NCBI GenBank assembly: GCA_033980235.1
Contig: CM067069.1
Coordinates: forward strand, 38,067,992-38,131,991
Length of the DNA: 64,000 nucleotides
Direction: 5' to 3'
From: Diadema setosum
Lineage: Eukaryota; Echinodermata; Echinoidea; Diadematoida; Diadematidae
Below are positions 50,251-63,143 of the stretch, one piece after another; position 1 is the stretch's first letter; each line of letters starts with the position of its first letter. The notes under the pieces were generated by a model. The model had not been told where the DNA came from, made no database searches, and was given only the letters and a program-made list of their open reading frames with translations. A program made the position numbers and the translations under genes.

Positions 50251-52605
50251 TGTTGCGGCACAAATTGTCGCCATGAACAAATTTTTTATTTTAAGGGAAT
50301 GACGGCACAGTTTGTTGCCTCTTCACAATTTGTCGCCTGGCGACAAATTGTGCTGCTGGTGCATTTCCAAGTTTTTAGACCTCAATGGTGACAATTTGTG
50401 CAGGCAAAATGAAATGTAGTAAGTGTTACAAGAAATATCTCCCACTTTTGATCCTTAATAAATCAAAAATTATATATCAGCTAACACTGACATTGGTATG
50501 AGGAATAGCTGAATAGTGTACAATTTTGTTGGAGGTAATTTTACAATGACAACACAATTGAGATTTATTAGACTAAACATTAATATTTAAGTTAGGTTTC
50601 AGATTTCCCTCTATTTTCTACCCTCTGTACAAAACTTCAACTTTGCACAGAAGTCAATGGTGTGCATTGGAGTGTGTAGTTGACACCCGGACAATGGTCC
50701 TGAACTATGGCCAGGATTGGAATGTTCATTATTATTCATAAGGAATTCCACTATCACAGCTAGTCATTATTCGTTCTGAAGTGTGGTGAATACAAGTACG
50801 AAGAAACGTGTACTTACTTCTCTCATGTGCATGCATTTCACCCTTTGCCATGAATTCAGACGAGCAGTGCCCAGGGCAATCTATCATGAATAATTAATAA
50901 AACATTCTTGTGCTTCGGGGCATAGCTCTGAACAGGTGGTATCCATGTCCATTGTTCAGGGTCACTGCAAGGAGGTTTTATACCTGGAGTTCCAACTGGC
51001 TGTAATTATTCAAACAGTTGACAGATTCCTATTGATGTACAAAAGAATTCCACAGGTGCACTTGTGCCTTTGATGATCGATGTTCGAAGCCGCCGCCTTG
51101 CTGAGCAATGTGAAGATTCATTTCGAACGTTATCATAATGTTGGCCATATTTTGCTTATTTATTTATTCAATGAAATGAAATTTCACTTAATGATAAAGC
51201 ATTTAAAACAAAAGTCAGTTCTGTCCAGAAATTTGTGCAAAAGCGTAAATCAGAGATGTATCATGAGAAAATGTTTAAAACTGTACCATCCTGGAAAGCT
51301 GGTTCTATCACTTTTCCGCTTAATTTCCACAAATGAAACTAATATGGAATAATCTTCAAGTATAATTCTTTATTGACAGATATATCAGATTAATGTCCGG
51401 GAATTCCCAGTCGAGTAATTTTCATCTTTATTTCAGCATTTTTTTGCTCAATTTCTATTCGCTCAACCTCGTGTCTGTACCACCTACCTTTGATAAGAAG
51501 GGATAGCGAAAAGTAATTACCATCACAAAGACATATCTTCCTTAGAAAGTGGCTTGTGATTATGCAATGACACACTAGTCAGTTGTCTTCCTATCTGCAC
51601 GGCAGATCCTGTTTGGCACATGCTTCAAATAATATTTTTGAGCGGCGGCTTCGAACATCTAGCAAAGAAAATAAGAAGTTTATTACTAGTACTCCATTCT
51701 CTTGAACCTCCTTGGTCACTGTAAGTAGGCCTAAGCACTCACAAACACATCATTAGTTCCTGTGTAAAGTTCAGGTTTTGTACAGAGGGTTAAAATTTGA
51801 CCGAAATCTGGAACGTAACTTTGAAATAATCTTGGATTTCATGAAATTGATATAGGTTATCATATTCAAATCACCTCCAGCTAAATTGTACATTGTTCAG
51901 GTATTCCTCATATCAATGGCAGTTTTATCCCATAAATAAAATTTCTAACTTTTAAGCATCAAAATTGGGAAATGTTTCCTTTTTTTGGAATACCTAGTAG
52001 CTGCACAGATTGTCGTCGGTCGTTGTCTTCAAGCTGCAGAAGATAATGCTATGATGCCACTACGAATTGTCTGGTGCATGGGGTAGGTGTTCCTCTGGTA
52101 TGCTTGGGTGGGGTTGGACTTACTAGTAAATGTGAAGTGCGTGTGAGTGTGTGTGTGTGGGGGGGGGGACTGCATGATATGTGACGTGTATTGCGTGTAG
52201 GTGTGTATGTGTGTGCGCAAAGCTGTGTGTGTGTGTTTGGGGTATAATACCATGTGTGGAATCTGTATTCATGTATTTGGTCGACATGGGGAAAGAAAAA
52301 AAAAAACGTCATTGGCATTGCGTACATGTGTGGTGGTTGTATAGTGGTAGTAGTTTATTTGTCTGTGTGTGTACATGCGTGTGTGTGTCTGTGTGTGTTT
52401 GTGATTGGATGTTTGTGCGTATGTGTATTTGTATGTGTTTTGGGTGTGTGTGTGTGTAGTGTGTATGGTGTGTGTGTGTTATGAGCATCGTGGTCTTTCT
52501 GTACGGGTGTATGTGTGATGTGTATGTGTAAGGTTTCACATGGCCTGTGGTATGTATGTGTGCGTGTTTGGTGGAGTCGTTGTGTTGATGGTGGTGGTTC
52601 TCTCG

Positions 52606-52650
<45 letters not shown>

Positions 52651-53560
52651 GAATGTGTGTTTATGCATGGATGTATGTACGTATGTATGCATGTACGTAT
52701 ATATGTGTGTGTGCGTCTTCTTGTTTGTATTTTTTTTTCCGGGCCCGCCGGAGGTAATGAGGGGAGAGTAAGGGATCACCTGAAACGTCTGTCCGTCCGT
52801 CGTCCGTCCGTCCGTCACGGTCTGTACGTAACGCTACAAAAACTTGAATAACTCTGTACCCAGGGCTTCAATCAACCTTGGAGGGAAGGGCGGTTATACA
52901 AAGTTTCACAGTTTGCCAATCCTCTCAAGGTGACATGCAGGGGTCAATGTTATTCTTTTTTTTTATGGCGCATTTCTATTATGAATTATAGCATCATGCA
53001 TACACAGAGACTATTAAACACACACACACATACAGACATCCCTCACGCACACACATGAGCGCGAGCCCACCCACACACCCATTTCCCTTACACTCACCCA
53101 TCATCCACCCACTCCACACACACACACACTTACACACACACACACACACACACACTTCCCTTGCACTTACCCATCACATACCCACGCCACACACACATAC
53201 ACACATTCACACCCTTCCCTCAAAAACCCACACCCCATCCATCCATTCCTCTCCTCTTCACGCGCACCCCACACATACATACATACCCACACATGTGCAC
53301 TCACACACACAAACGGACGCTCAATTTTCATGTGCGCGAGCACACATATTACACACTTCCTCGAGTGACTTTTTTCATGGCTTGTTTGCATGGATGTAGC
53401 CATGTAAGTTATGTGTTTGTTTTCCAATGCCTATATCAAGAATGATATTATCCCCTGAATATGCTTTGAGGGCAGGCGACAATTTGTGCCGTCAGCCCTC
53501 TGAACAAAAATTGTCGCCAGGCGACAAAATTGTGCAGGGGCAACAATTTGTGCCGTAACA
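50251..53560. mobile_element. TIR element with CGACAA palindromes
   Basis: The left end TGTTGCGGCACAAATTGTCG and right end CAACAATTTGTGCCGTAACA are inverted, flanked by AACATG and GACATG (probable 5-6 bp target duplication). Near both ends the palindrome CAATTTGTCGCCTGGCGACA recurs. The interior has an inverted pair (about 50440-50690 and 51740-51995), GT-rich tracts (52140-52470), a (CT)n run (52609-52645), a (CCGT) block and CA-rich DNA (52995-53160). No transposase frame is seen; the long Thr/His and Val/Cys frames are dinucleotide artefacts. Confidence 0.7.
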
Positions 53561-56394
53561 GACATGCATGTAATTCCCCTAGTCTGAAAGTCGCATTTCG
53601 TACAGAATAACATTTTGTATTACACAATTACCAATTTGTTTGGCATTAAATGAATTCAAATTCTTATCAGACAGCTTCAATTCGATCGATATTGTACGTG
53701 GCTATTACCACTAATAAAACTTTGAATTCTGAATGTTATCGTTATACAATCATGTGTATGAAGATACAGTGCGTAATACTTTATGTATATAATGTATATA
53801 ATATCTATACAACGTGTATATTAAATTCGGTAACAATAACGATTATTCCCTTGTAATTCAAAATATCAGACGTTCCTTTAAGACAAAATAATGGTTTACA
53901 TACATCGGATGTCAGCATTTTGAAGCGAAATTGTAATTTCAACAGAGCACAAAGACAAGTAATTCTGCATTCTCATTACAGAGTTTAATGTCATTACTTT
54001 TACACTAAGTTATCAATACCATATTTCTATCTTTTTTTACTGTTTATGAAGTCATCAAGCCTTCTCATGATGAACTCGTTAGTCACGATTGCCTACATGG
54101 TTATTAAACAAAGTCTTTGCGATATACTAGTCTCAAAAATCTTGTACAGTAAGAAGTAAATGAATTAAGGCCGTGTTCTGTTTATTCATTGTTTCATAGA
54201 ATTACGGTAACGAGGAACAAAGGTCCACTCAGAAAACGGAAATAAAAATGAAGAGATTGATTTTCATATCAAGGGTAAAATAATGTCATATGACTTCATG
54301 AGGCATTATATACATTGAAAGGTAGACAACAGCTTTATGAACAGCAATTCGGCCTTTCACGTGAGAAACAAATCTGCAAAGATCGACTTCGTGGCTCAAT
54401 GTTTACAATATATAGGGGAAAAAAGGTGGAATCGACCACGCATTATTTACAGTCATGGGAAGCAAGACAGAGTTATATTTTCTTGCCAAGGATTTACATA
54501 ATGTTCTACGACATTGCAAAAATGGCAAAAAACAACAACCACCAAACAGATGAAGCCTGACATTATACATGAAAATTTCCATTATATGTACTACATAATA
54601 ACACGCACACGATACAGTTGAGTCGAGTTGAGTTTATCTGCACAAGGACGAAAAGCCTGCTTTCAGCTGGACAGCTGTTTACAGCAAGGCCGTATATTTC
54701 ATCGAGTAACAAAGCATGCACACTGCGAAATTGCAAACATATACAATGATACACAATAAATGACAAGCACTGAACAAATTAAGAAGAATTAAAAAAGATG
54801 TTTACAGATATGTTCATACATGAAAAGATAATTCATATACATTACGGGATTTCCGCTAACTTCATGATCTCTTTCGTTAAATTTCTATGTCACTAGATAT
54901 TGTTCTACGTAAATCGGAATATTATAGAGAGTTTTACATGCCAGATAAGATAGGCTGTTTCAGACAAAATAAGAACGAGGTTTTGGCATCAATTGAGTTT
55001 CGTAGAGTGTAATTTTAGATGATCTGAGTTGAACATCAGAGGACAGAGTAACTGGAGCAACACTATAAAACAGGTAGAATATAAAGATTAAGACTTGTTT
55101 CCCTCTTTTTTCTTGGAGTTGGTCGACCTGTAGAGAGGAATACAGAGTTTCCCCATTGCAACAAGTTTCGACACCTTGCACCACTTAGGCACCTATTTTG
55201 AATGACTTGCAATGGATGTAGTTGACCCAAATGACTTGTCCTCAGATTATCCTACAGTAGTCCAAGTGGTGCAATCGTTATTTCACAATATTATTTGGCT
55301 GGAAGATTTTGCGTCCGCATTAAAGGAAGAGCTCGCGTTTATCTATATACTTATTAAGTAAGCTATACGTCGGCGTTTGATTCTATAAGGTATCCCATCT
55401 AAATCAAGCTGTACTCATGCAGAAATCAAACCTATTACGAGAGAAAATAATTAGCCATGATTTACATCGGGTCCATGAGAATACACCAGTGCAAGCAGAC
55501 AGACGTATTGTACAAGTTGACAGCTAGGGTAGGAAAGATACATGTGGTCAGTTGACTATTTCATAAAAAGAACACATTGCATCATCAATAAAATAGCCTT
55601 TAAAGTGATTTCTAATTTTGCAAAGATGATGATAATCCCACGTTATTATAATGTGAAATACATACTATACATATTATTCCACATTATGATATTTTACAGC
55701 AAGAAACAGAAAATGTAATAAAAGTGAAATGGAACCTTATTTCAAACAGTTATGTGATTGGCACATACTTACATGTCATTTATCTACTAAACATAAACAC
55801 GTTTCAAAATGACAGTAAATATGTTCAAAGAGGAGTAACAGTCTAGCATTGTCAAATGACACATTGAATATCTCAACATGACTCACAGTTTACGAAACGA
55901 GCACACGGTACTGCTTTAACATTGTGTTCAGTAAGAAAGCATCACTTACTTTCATTATTTACTTTCATTTCATTCTACCTCCTTTATATATCTTTCAACA
56001 GCTTGAAAGCCCATTCAGATAAATGGACGTTCTTTCAAAGAGACCGTGGTTTAGATTTCAAATGAACATTATTTAGATCATAAACAATAGTCTATACCAA
56101 CAATTCGGTTGTAACCGGCACCTCGTCGTAAAACGCACTTAAAAAAAAGGCTATCTAAGACAAAACAAATAGTGTGCCTCTTTACATCGCGTACATGTCA
56201 TTACGATTTTTGCAAAATATAACAATGCGTACAATACGTATCAAGACTCGGACAAAATCGAGATAAAAAGTGAAATTTTCTGTAATTGGCATAATAGCCG
56301 AACGTCAGTAATCCCAGAAGGCTAAAAATGCGTGATTATAGTCTGCAATGTATGTCATTGCGTCCTGAAACTCGTATTTAAAATGCTAAATAAT
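53561..56394. other. No recognised feature
   Basis: AT-rich intergenic DNA upstream of the receptor gene. 54600-55250 may hold a very decayed minus-strand LINE 3' end, but no motif is good enough to call. Confidence 0.5.
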
Positions 56395-57005
56395 TGTGAT
56401 CTTGCATCACAAAACAAACACAAAATGAAAGAGCTATCTTACTTTTACATCAAATTTAAGTTTGGGATCACAACACAAATGGGAAAAAGTGTTTTCCGCA
56501 GTTTTTCTGCCATCCCTTCTTGGGGGAGAGTAGTCATGATCAGGTATGTATTAGAGGCCCCTTTTAATATCTTGAAATCCCTTGCACGCTCTTCACTTTC
56601 AAGTCTAATAACTTTTGACAGGATAATGCTACTGCTTGAAAACTGGCAGTAATCATAGACAGAATGTGTTAATAGAACATGCGCAATTTCAGCCTAATCT
56701 GATAATCCCCTCATTATTGTTGCCATGTTGTATAACATCCTGTGTTTTGTCCCTTTCATCGTACAGCTAGCGCTGCTTGGTGAAAGATTAAGCGCTTCAA
56801 TAGACCATGTACTTCAGAGCCTCTTTTCTCAGTTTGCATTTTCCCAGAATGCGTGTTTTCTTTCCAGTATTTAGATAGGTTAGGAGAGTCCATCTGAATT
56901 GAGTTATACATCATTTTATAGCTTAGAGTCTGCTCTTTTAGAATCTGCCCTTAACTTAAAATCCATGTCTGGCGACTTTTTGTTGGTTTTGTGTTAAGGG
57001 TCACA
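56395..57005 (+). repeat. MITE-1 copy, internally shortened
   Basis: Runs from TGTGATCTTGCATCACAAAA to GTTAAGGGTCACA with the family's internal blocks. Confidence 0.85.
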
Positions 57006-57039
57006 TTATGTGAACTTACCTCACAGGATTCATAACAAA

Positions 57040-57300
57040 TAAAAACGACAAATGTCGCCATGGTGACTGATATACCTCTGCCATGATAACGAACGGTTCT
57101 CCCTGTATGTCTAGAGAATGTCTTGACGACGGAGGAGTACACTCGTAATTTTTTCATAATTGGCAAAAACTTAAATTACCTGTTGGTCAAAAATGTTTGG
57201 AGTTTTATTTTTTCTTGAACTAGGTTTCATTTGGATGGATGGCCAAATAGTTAAAGAGAGCACATATTCGGAAATTTGAATATTTTCATTTGGTCTTTGA
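57040..57300 (-). repeat. Fragment of the AGGTCA repeat, 3' part
   Basis: Contains ATACCTCTGCCATGATAACG and sequence matching the end of the 16-kb repeat in reverse. No AGGTCA array remains. Confidence 0.55.
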
Positions 57301-57639
57301 ACTTTGCCCTCTGACCCCATGGCCCACAATTCTTCAAATTTCCGCCATTGAGGCACAGTCTTGTTTTTTCGAGATCGCGATTTATCTCGGAAAAGCGGGA
57401 TTTTGCACAGTCATGAATTATTCATGCGTTGCCGCACGGTTCGGTGCGTGTCTCGCTCCTGTACAAGGTGAATGGGCTTGTTCCTCCTCTATGAGACGTG
57501 TCGGTTTCAAATAATTACTTGAAATAATGTGCAGGGTAGACAATTTAATTTTCACTTATGTGTTATAGCAATTTAAACCGCTTACTAACAACATTTTTAT
57601 CAGTTTCAACTTGCATATGCCATTACACCTTAATTGAAA

Positions 57640-60537
57640 TGCCTCCGCCATAATGCATGGTTCTCCTAATAGGTCTATAGTACAATGTCTTGACAATGTG
57701 TGATGACAGTTTCACACAATTGGCAAAATATTAAAATGACAGGTTTGCCACAAATGTGCTGAATGTTCACTTTCCTAGAACTAGGTTCAATTGGATGAAT
57801 GATTAAAACGTCAGAGTGCAGGTATTGGGGGAACTGATGATTTTTACTTGACTATTGACCCTTTTATAAGTTTATGCATTGAGTAATTTTCAAGGTATTG
57901 AGAAAAATTATAATTTCAGTATCAAATAGTAAAATAGTATTATCTAAACCTGGCCTTTGGCCTTTGACCTCACAGTTCCAAAGAAAATCACTGTTAGGTA
58001 GAACATGCATAAATATGTAAGTTTCATGATAATACCTTGAGTTACTTTTGAGATATGGAGGAAGAAGTGCAATTTAGCACTTTCACTTGACCAATGACCT
58101 TTTGACCTTTGACCTTTTGGCAAGAAACTTCCCACAGAATATATATTGGGTTATACATGCATACATCAAGTTAAAAAAAAATCCTTCAGGCATTGCATAA
58201 ATATAAGGAAAGTAGTGATATTTTGAGGAGTTGACCTTGACCTTTGACCCCTGACCTTTGACCCATGACCCCCAACTTCCTAGATAATCACTGCCCATCG
58301 GTACATGCATATATACTAAGTTCCATGAAGATACCTTGAACCATTTGCGAGGGTTATAGTGACCTCGTCTACAGCCACTATGTCTATTTTCCAATTGGTC
58401 TACTGGCATATCGTCTATTACCGATTCGTCTAATAACCACTTGGTCTACAACTCGTTTTGTCCACTACCCGTACTGTCTAATACCCAACTCGTCGAAGAA
58501 GCATTTCGTCTACAAAACAATTGATCTAATAGCCAAATCGTCTACACTCACAATGTCTATTCGCCATGTCGTCTAATATCTATTTTGTCTACTACTAGTT
58601 AGTCTACTCATACCTAGTCTACAAGTCATTCAGTCTACATTCACTTTGTCTAGTTATCATATCGTCCAACCCTTAGTTTGTCCATACCCAATATGGTCTA
58701 TACCCATCTGGTCTACTTCCAACTCGTCTACTCCCAATTGGTCTACTCCCAACTGGTCTACTACCAACTGGTCTACTCCCAACTGGTCTACTCCCAATTG
58801 GTCTTCTCCCAACTGGTCTACTCTGGTCTACTCCCAATTGGTCTACTCCCAACTGGTCTACTCCCAACATTTACTGGTCTACTCCCAATTGGTCTACTCC
58901 CAATTGGTCTACTCCCAACTTGTCTACTCCCAATTGGTCTATACTCGTCTATACCCAATTGGTGTACTCCCAACTGATATAGTTTTACTCTCAACAATTT
59001 ACCCAAACTGATCATTTGCATCTGGTCATGCTAATAACTTTTTTTTTTGTGTGTGTGTGTGTGTGTGTGTGCATTTAACCGTTTACATAAATCGGTACAT
59101 GGCAGACAGAATAAAGAACACTGATAATGTACTTCTAAAGTGTTCCTTTTCATTTTTACCATACTTATGATTGTGTATCAAAGTTGAATGGATGGAGTGT
59201 TAAGTTTGGACATATAAATGCTTATTTAGGGTTCCTCGCGAAACGTGTATTGAGTACATTGCAGGCAAGTAAATTATTCATCTTAGTAGTAGCTATATAT
59301 TGTGCATGAGTCATATTTTTGTGTATATGTTTCAACCTTTTTTTGTGCATTTAACCGTTTACATACATCAGTACGTGGCAGACAGAATAAAGAATACTGA
59401 TAATGTACTTCTAATGTGTTCCTTTTCATTTTTACCATACTTATGATTGTTTATCAAAGTTGAATGGATGGAGTGTTGAAGTTTGGACATAAATGCTGCA
59501 TGATTGCTTCTGATATAAATTACACATCCACCACAAAAATAACGCAGCAAGTTTTTCACACTGTGACATTATCTTTTTTTCCTAAAAAATTTTCATAATT
59601 AGAACATAAAAATTTAAACCAAAAGGGGCACCAAGAGTGCTCAACATATTTCACTGGGAAAAAAGAAACTGGATGAAGTAGACTTAAATAACAAAAAATA
59701 TATATATAACTAGTAGTAGACCAGTTGGGAGTATCCTAGTTGGCAGTAGACGAGTTGGCAGTAGATGAGACGAGTTGGGTGTAGACCAGTTGGGTGTAGA
59801 CTAGTTGGGAGTAGACGAGTTGGGAGTAGACCACTTGGGTGTAGACGAGTTGGGAGTAGACCAATTGGGAGTAGACGAGTTGGGAGTAGACCAATTGGGT
59901 GTAGACCAGTTGAGAGTAGACCAATTGGGAGTAGACCAGTTGGCAGTAGACCAGTTGGGAGTAGACTAACTGGTTATTAGACTAATTGACTATTAGACAA
60001 GGTGGTTGTAGACCAATTGGCTATTAGACAAAATGAGTTGTTGACTATTTTATTCATAGACCTAACGATTAACAGACGATAATGGTCAATAGACATAATG
60101 GGTGTTAGACGAAATGTGACTTAGACAAATTGGACATTAGATAAAATGGCTAGTAGAAGAAATGACAATTAGACTAATTGGCATATAGACAAAATGGTTG
60201 GTCGACGAGTTGGTAGTAGACGAAGTGAGTTTAGACGAGATGGCATTAGACTAGGTGGACAGTGGACAGGGTGGTTGTAGACGAGGTGCCAGTTTACCTT
60301 TGCGAGATATGGAGAAAAACATGAAATTTCAACTTTTTTCACAAAATAACCTTTGACCTTTGACCTTTGATCCCGTGACCCTAAAATCCAAACAAAGTAT
60401 CATCCCCCAGGATATACCCTCATACCAAGTTTGATGCAAAACCACCTCACGGCTCTTGAGATATCGATAAAAACAAAACGGGACGGACGGACGACCCGAA
60501 AACATAATGCCTCCGGCCACTTCGTTGGCGGAGCATA
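57640..60537 (-). repeat. AGGTCA repeat, minus orientation, split by foldback element
   Basis: Ends are ATGCCTCCGCCATAATGCATG (57640) and CATAATGCCTCCGGCCACTT (near 60503). TGACCTTTGACCT arrays occur near 58095, 58230-58265 and 60350-60370, the complement of DR1-type AGGTCA pairs. The repeat is interrupted at 58352-60298; removing that insert rejoins CCATTTGCGAG to ATATGGAG. Confidence 0.8.
58352..60298. mobile_element. TU-like foldback element
   Basis: The 8-bp flank TTTGCGAG is duplicated (58344-58351, 60299-60306). The termini GGTTATAGTGACCTCGTCTA and, inverted, GGTAAACTGGCACCTCGTCT match. The left arm is dozens of ~15-bp units of type GGTCTACTCCCAACT. The right arm is the complement, AGTTGGGAGTAGACC. 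The ~700-bp centre has a GT run and a ~155-bp direct repeat (59070-59222, 59343-59497). It has no transposase. Long inverted arms of short tandem units plus 8-bp duplications match what is known of sea-urchin TU elements (from memory). Confidence 0.85.
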
Positions 60538-61089
60538 AAAAAACTAGTACCAGATACGCAAGATGGAGACCGCCAAATGCCACCTCATTTAAAAGCGGTC
60601 AGAATGCAAGCTCGTCAAAACGGGGATAAGGCCCTGTGACAGCAAGCATGGTAAACAACATTGTTTTTTATGATGATTGGCTATTCTATCCATTAAGATA
60701 TATTGCAAAAAGAAGTAAAACATCGACGATAAACACAGACATGGGTGTGATGCAATAACGAACATAAAACATTAATTGAAATAGCTCGTATATTTGCCCT
60801 TTTCTTTCATAAGAATATTTGACCTGCTATAAGAGGAAAAATAAATCTGTCAGCCAATTTTCTGTCAGTCACAATGAACGACATGGCGTACAAACGTAGA
60901 CCAGGCCACAATGAACAGTCAAAGGTTAAAAAGAAAATAAAGGTCAGAGGTTAAAAAAGAAAACAAAAATCGTTGATTATGACAGCAGCATGGACTTAAA
61001 GGTTTTGTACGAAATACAAGAAGAGGAAGGATTGAGAGTAGCATTTGGTAGTTTTGATGTTAACACGCACTACATTTATAACTTCATCT
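60538..61089. other. No recognised feature
   Basis: AT-rich; no domains, repeats or splice-bounded frames seen. Confidence 0.5.
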
Positions 61090-61090
61090 T

Positions 61091-61924
61091 TAGAGTATAG
61101 AGAGTCATATGTACAGCGAAGTCTATTTGACTGTAAAAGAGGGGGAAAAAGTCAAGAGACTTGCGCACATTTTCTTTCAACATGTACAGCGTTAAACTAT
61201 TTATATCCAGTCGAAGCTTCTGTAGCATATTTAGCGTCAATGTACAGAATGAGATGAGTTCTAATAATACGCAACCTTCTCCCAAAATTAATTAATCAAT
61301 GCCATTTCAGCTTTGAAAAAAAAATATACACATTTCTTGTTTTTATTTTGTACTTGAGGGATGGTTGCCGTTTTATTTTAGTAATCAACTGCTTTCTATA
61401 CCTATCCCAAGCAACACTAATAGAAGGCATTTTAGATTCATACGCATCATTTCCATTTTCACAGATTTGTAATCCTTAGCACATTCTAAGTACAGATCAA
61501 CAGGAAGATACTTTAGAGTATAAAGAGTCATATGCACAGCGAGGTCTATTTGATTGTAAAAGAGGCAAAAAAAAAAAGTCAAGAGACTTACGTTCATTTA
61601 CTTTCAACATATATAGCATCAAACTATTATATCCAGTCGAAGCTTCTGTAGCAAGTTTAGCGTCAATGTACAGAATGAGATGAGTTCCAATTATACGGCA
61701 ACCTTCTCTCGAAACGTATTAAATCAATGATTTTTCAGCTTTGAAAAAACAAACAAACAAATGTCTTGTCTTTTTTGTACTTGAGGGATAGTTGCCGTTT
61801 CATTTTAGTTATCAAAAACATTCTATACCTATACCAAGCATCACTACTGAAAGGCATTTTAGATTTATACGCATCATTTTCATTTTCACAGATGTGTGAT
61901 CTTTAGCACATACTAAGTACATAG
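61091..61924. repeat. Tandem duplication, ~419-bp period
   Basis: Two units share CTTTAGAGTATARAGAGTCATATG (starts near 61091 and 61510), GTCGAAGCTTCTGTAGCA and ACTTGAGGGATRGTTGCCGTTT, with scattered substitutions. Confidence 0.85.
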
Positions 61925-62635
61925 TGTAACGGTTTTATATTTATACGTATATGATTAAGTATAGCGTTCAGTAATCTGTTGTGTTTTTGTTATGTAAGCT
62001 AGGTAATATGCTCTGTGTGTTTCTGTTGTGTAAGCGAGGTACACTGCCAGCTCAGCGTCTTTTCTGTCTTTTCTCTTCTCTTCGTCTTAATTAGCTCGTC
62101 TATTGTCTCTTATGTTGTTCTTTGTCTCTCGCCTCGTCTCCCTCTCTCCCTCCCTTATGTTGTTCTTTGTTCTCGTCCAGTCCCTCTCTCTTCCCCTCTC
62201 CTATATTGTTCTTTGTTTGTAATCCGGTCCTCCTCTCTTCCCCTCTCCTATGTTGTTCTTTGTTCCCCGTCTAGTCTCTCTCTCTCTCCTCTTCTCCCTT
62301 CTTGTTCTTTGTTTCTTGTTTACGCTGGGTCTGGTGTGCTTAATTTGACCGTCTGCTTTGTAAACGTGATTGACAGCTAGCCACACTGACGGTCACTGCC
62401 ATGTCCACTATAAATAGGGCAGGGTTTCTCTTTGTTAGACACACTGAGATTGGGATAAGATTACTGTGAGATTAGTGTCGGACTTCGGCAGATCACAAGA
62501 ATGGCAATGTTATACCGTGCACATGCATTGAACGTCACGTGGAGCAGGCGAGTGTATTGTCGCCTTAATAAAGTCATTGTGAACCGGAATCTTGAGTCTT
62601 AGTGCTGTCTGTCATGCTTCAACATCCACTCTACA
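61925..62635 (+). mobile_element. Probable LTR of a retroelement
   Basis: Begins TGTAACGG and ends in CA (TTCAACA at 62624 or CTCTACA at 62635). TATAAATA is at 62409-62416 and AATAAA at 62567-62572, spaced like U3-R-U5. A pyrimidine-rich block (62050-62300) precedes the TATA box. There is no second LTR in the window and no clear target duplication, so this may be a lone or truncated copy. An ATG-led frame from 62691 could be the start of gag, stopping after about 17 codons. Confidence 0.5.
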
Positions 62636-62780
62636 GTCCGTGAGGCCCGCTACCAACCTCATCTATCACGGAATCTCAAAGGAACAATACATGTCTTCTC
62701 ACACTTCTCCGACCCAGTACCCCCCACTCACAATCTCCTATTAACTATACCACATGCGACTATGTTCCGGAGAGAGACCC

Positions 62781-63102
62781 TGTTGCGACACGGATTGTCG
62801 CCCCTACACGGATTGTCGCCTCCTGCTCAGGGCGACAATCCGTGACGGGCGCTGGCGGCACGGATTGTCGCCCCCTACACGGAATGTCGCCTGGCGACAA
62901 TCCGTGACGCTTGTGCAGTTCCCAGTTTTTGACCTCGAAGGCGACAATCCGTGTTGGCAAAAAAATTGTTGCGACACGGATTGTCGCCCCGTCACAGATT
63001 GTCGCCCCGGGCTCGGGTTGGTTCCTCCGGTGTTAAGCTTTGGTGGGATGGGTATGACTGGTAAGTTATGCGTATGTGTGTGTGTGTGTGTGTGTGTGGG
63101 TG

Positions 63103-63143
<41 letters not shown>

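Noticed and set aside
52029..53445. Long open frames rich in His/Thr/Cys/Val
   Set aside because: They are translations of CA/GT and CT simple repeats; no domain or splice structure.
62781..63015. CRISPR array
   Set aside because: Motifs are 14 nt, in both orientations and irregularly spaced, in a eukaryotic TIR element.
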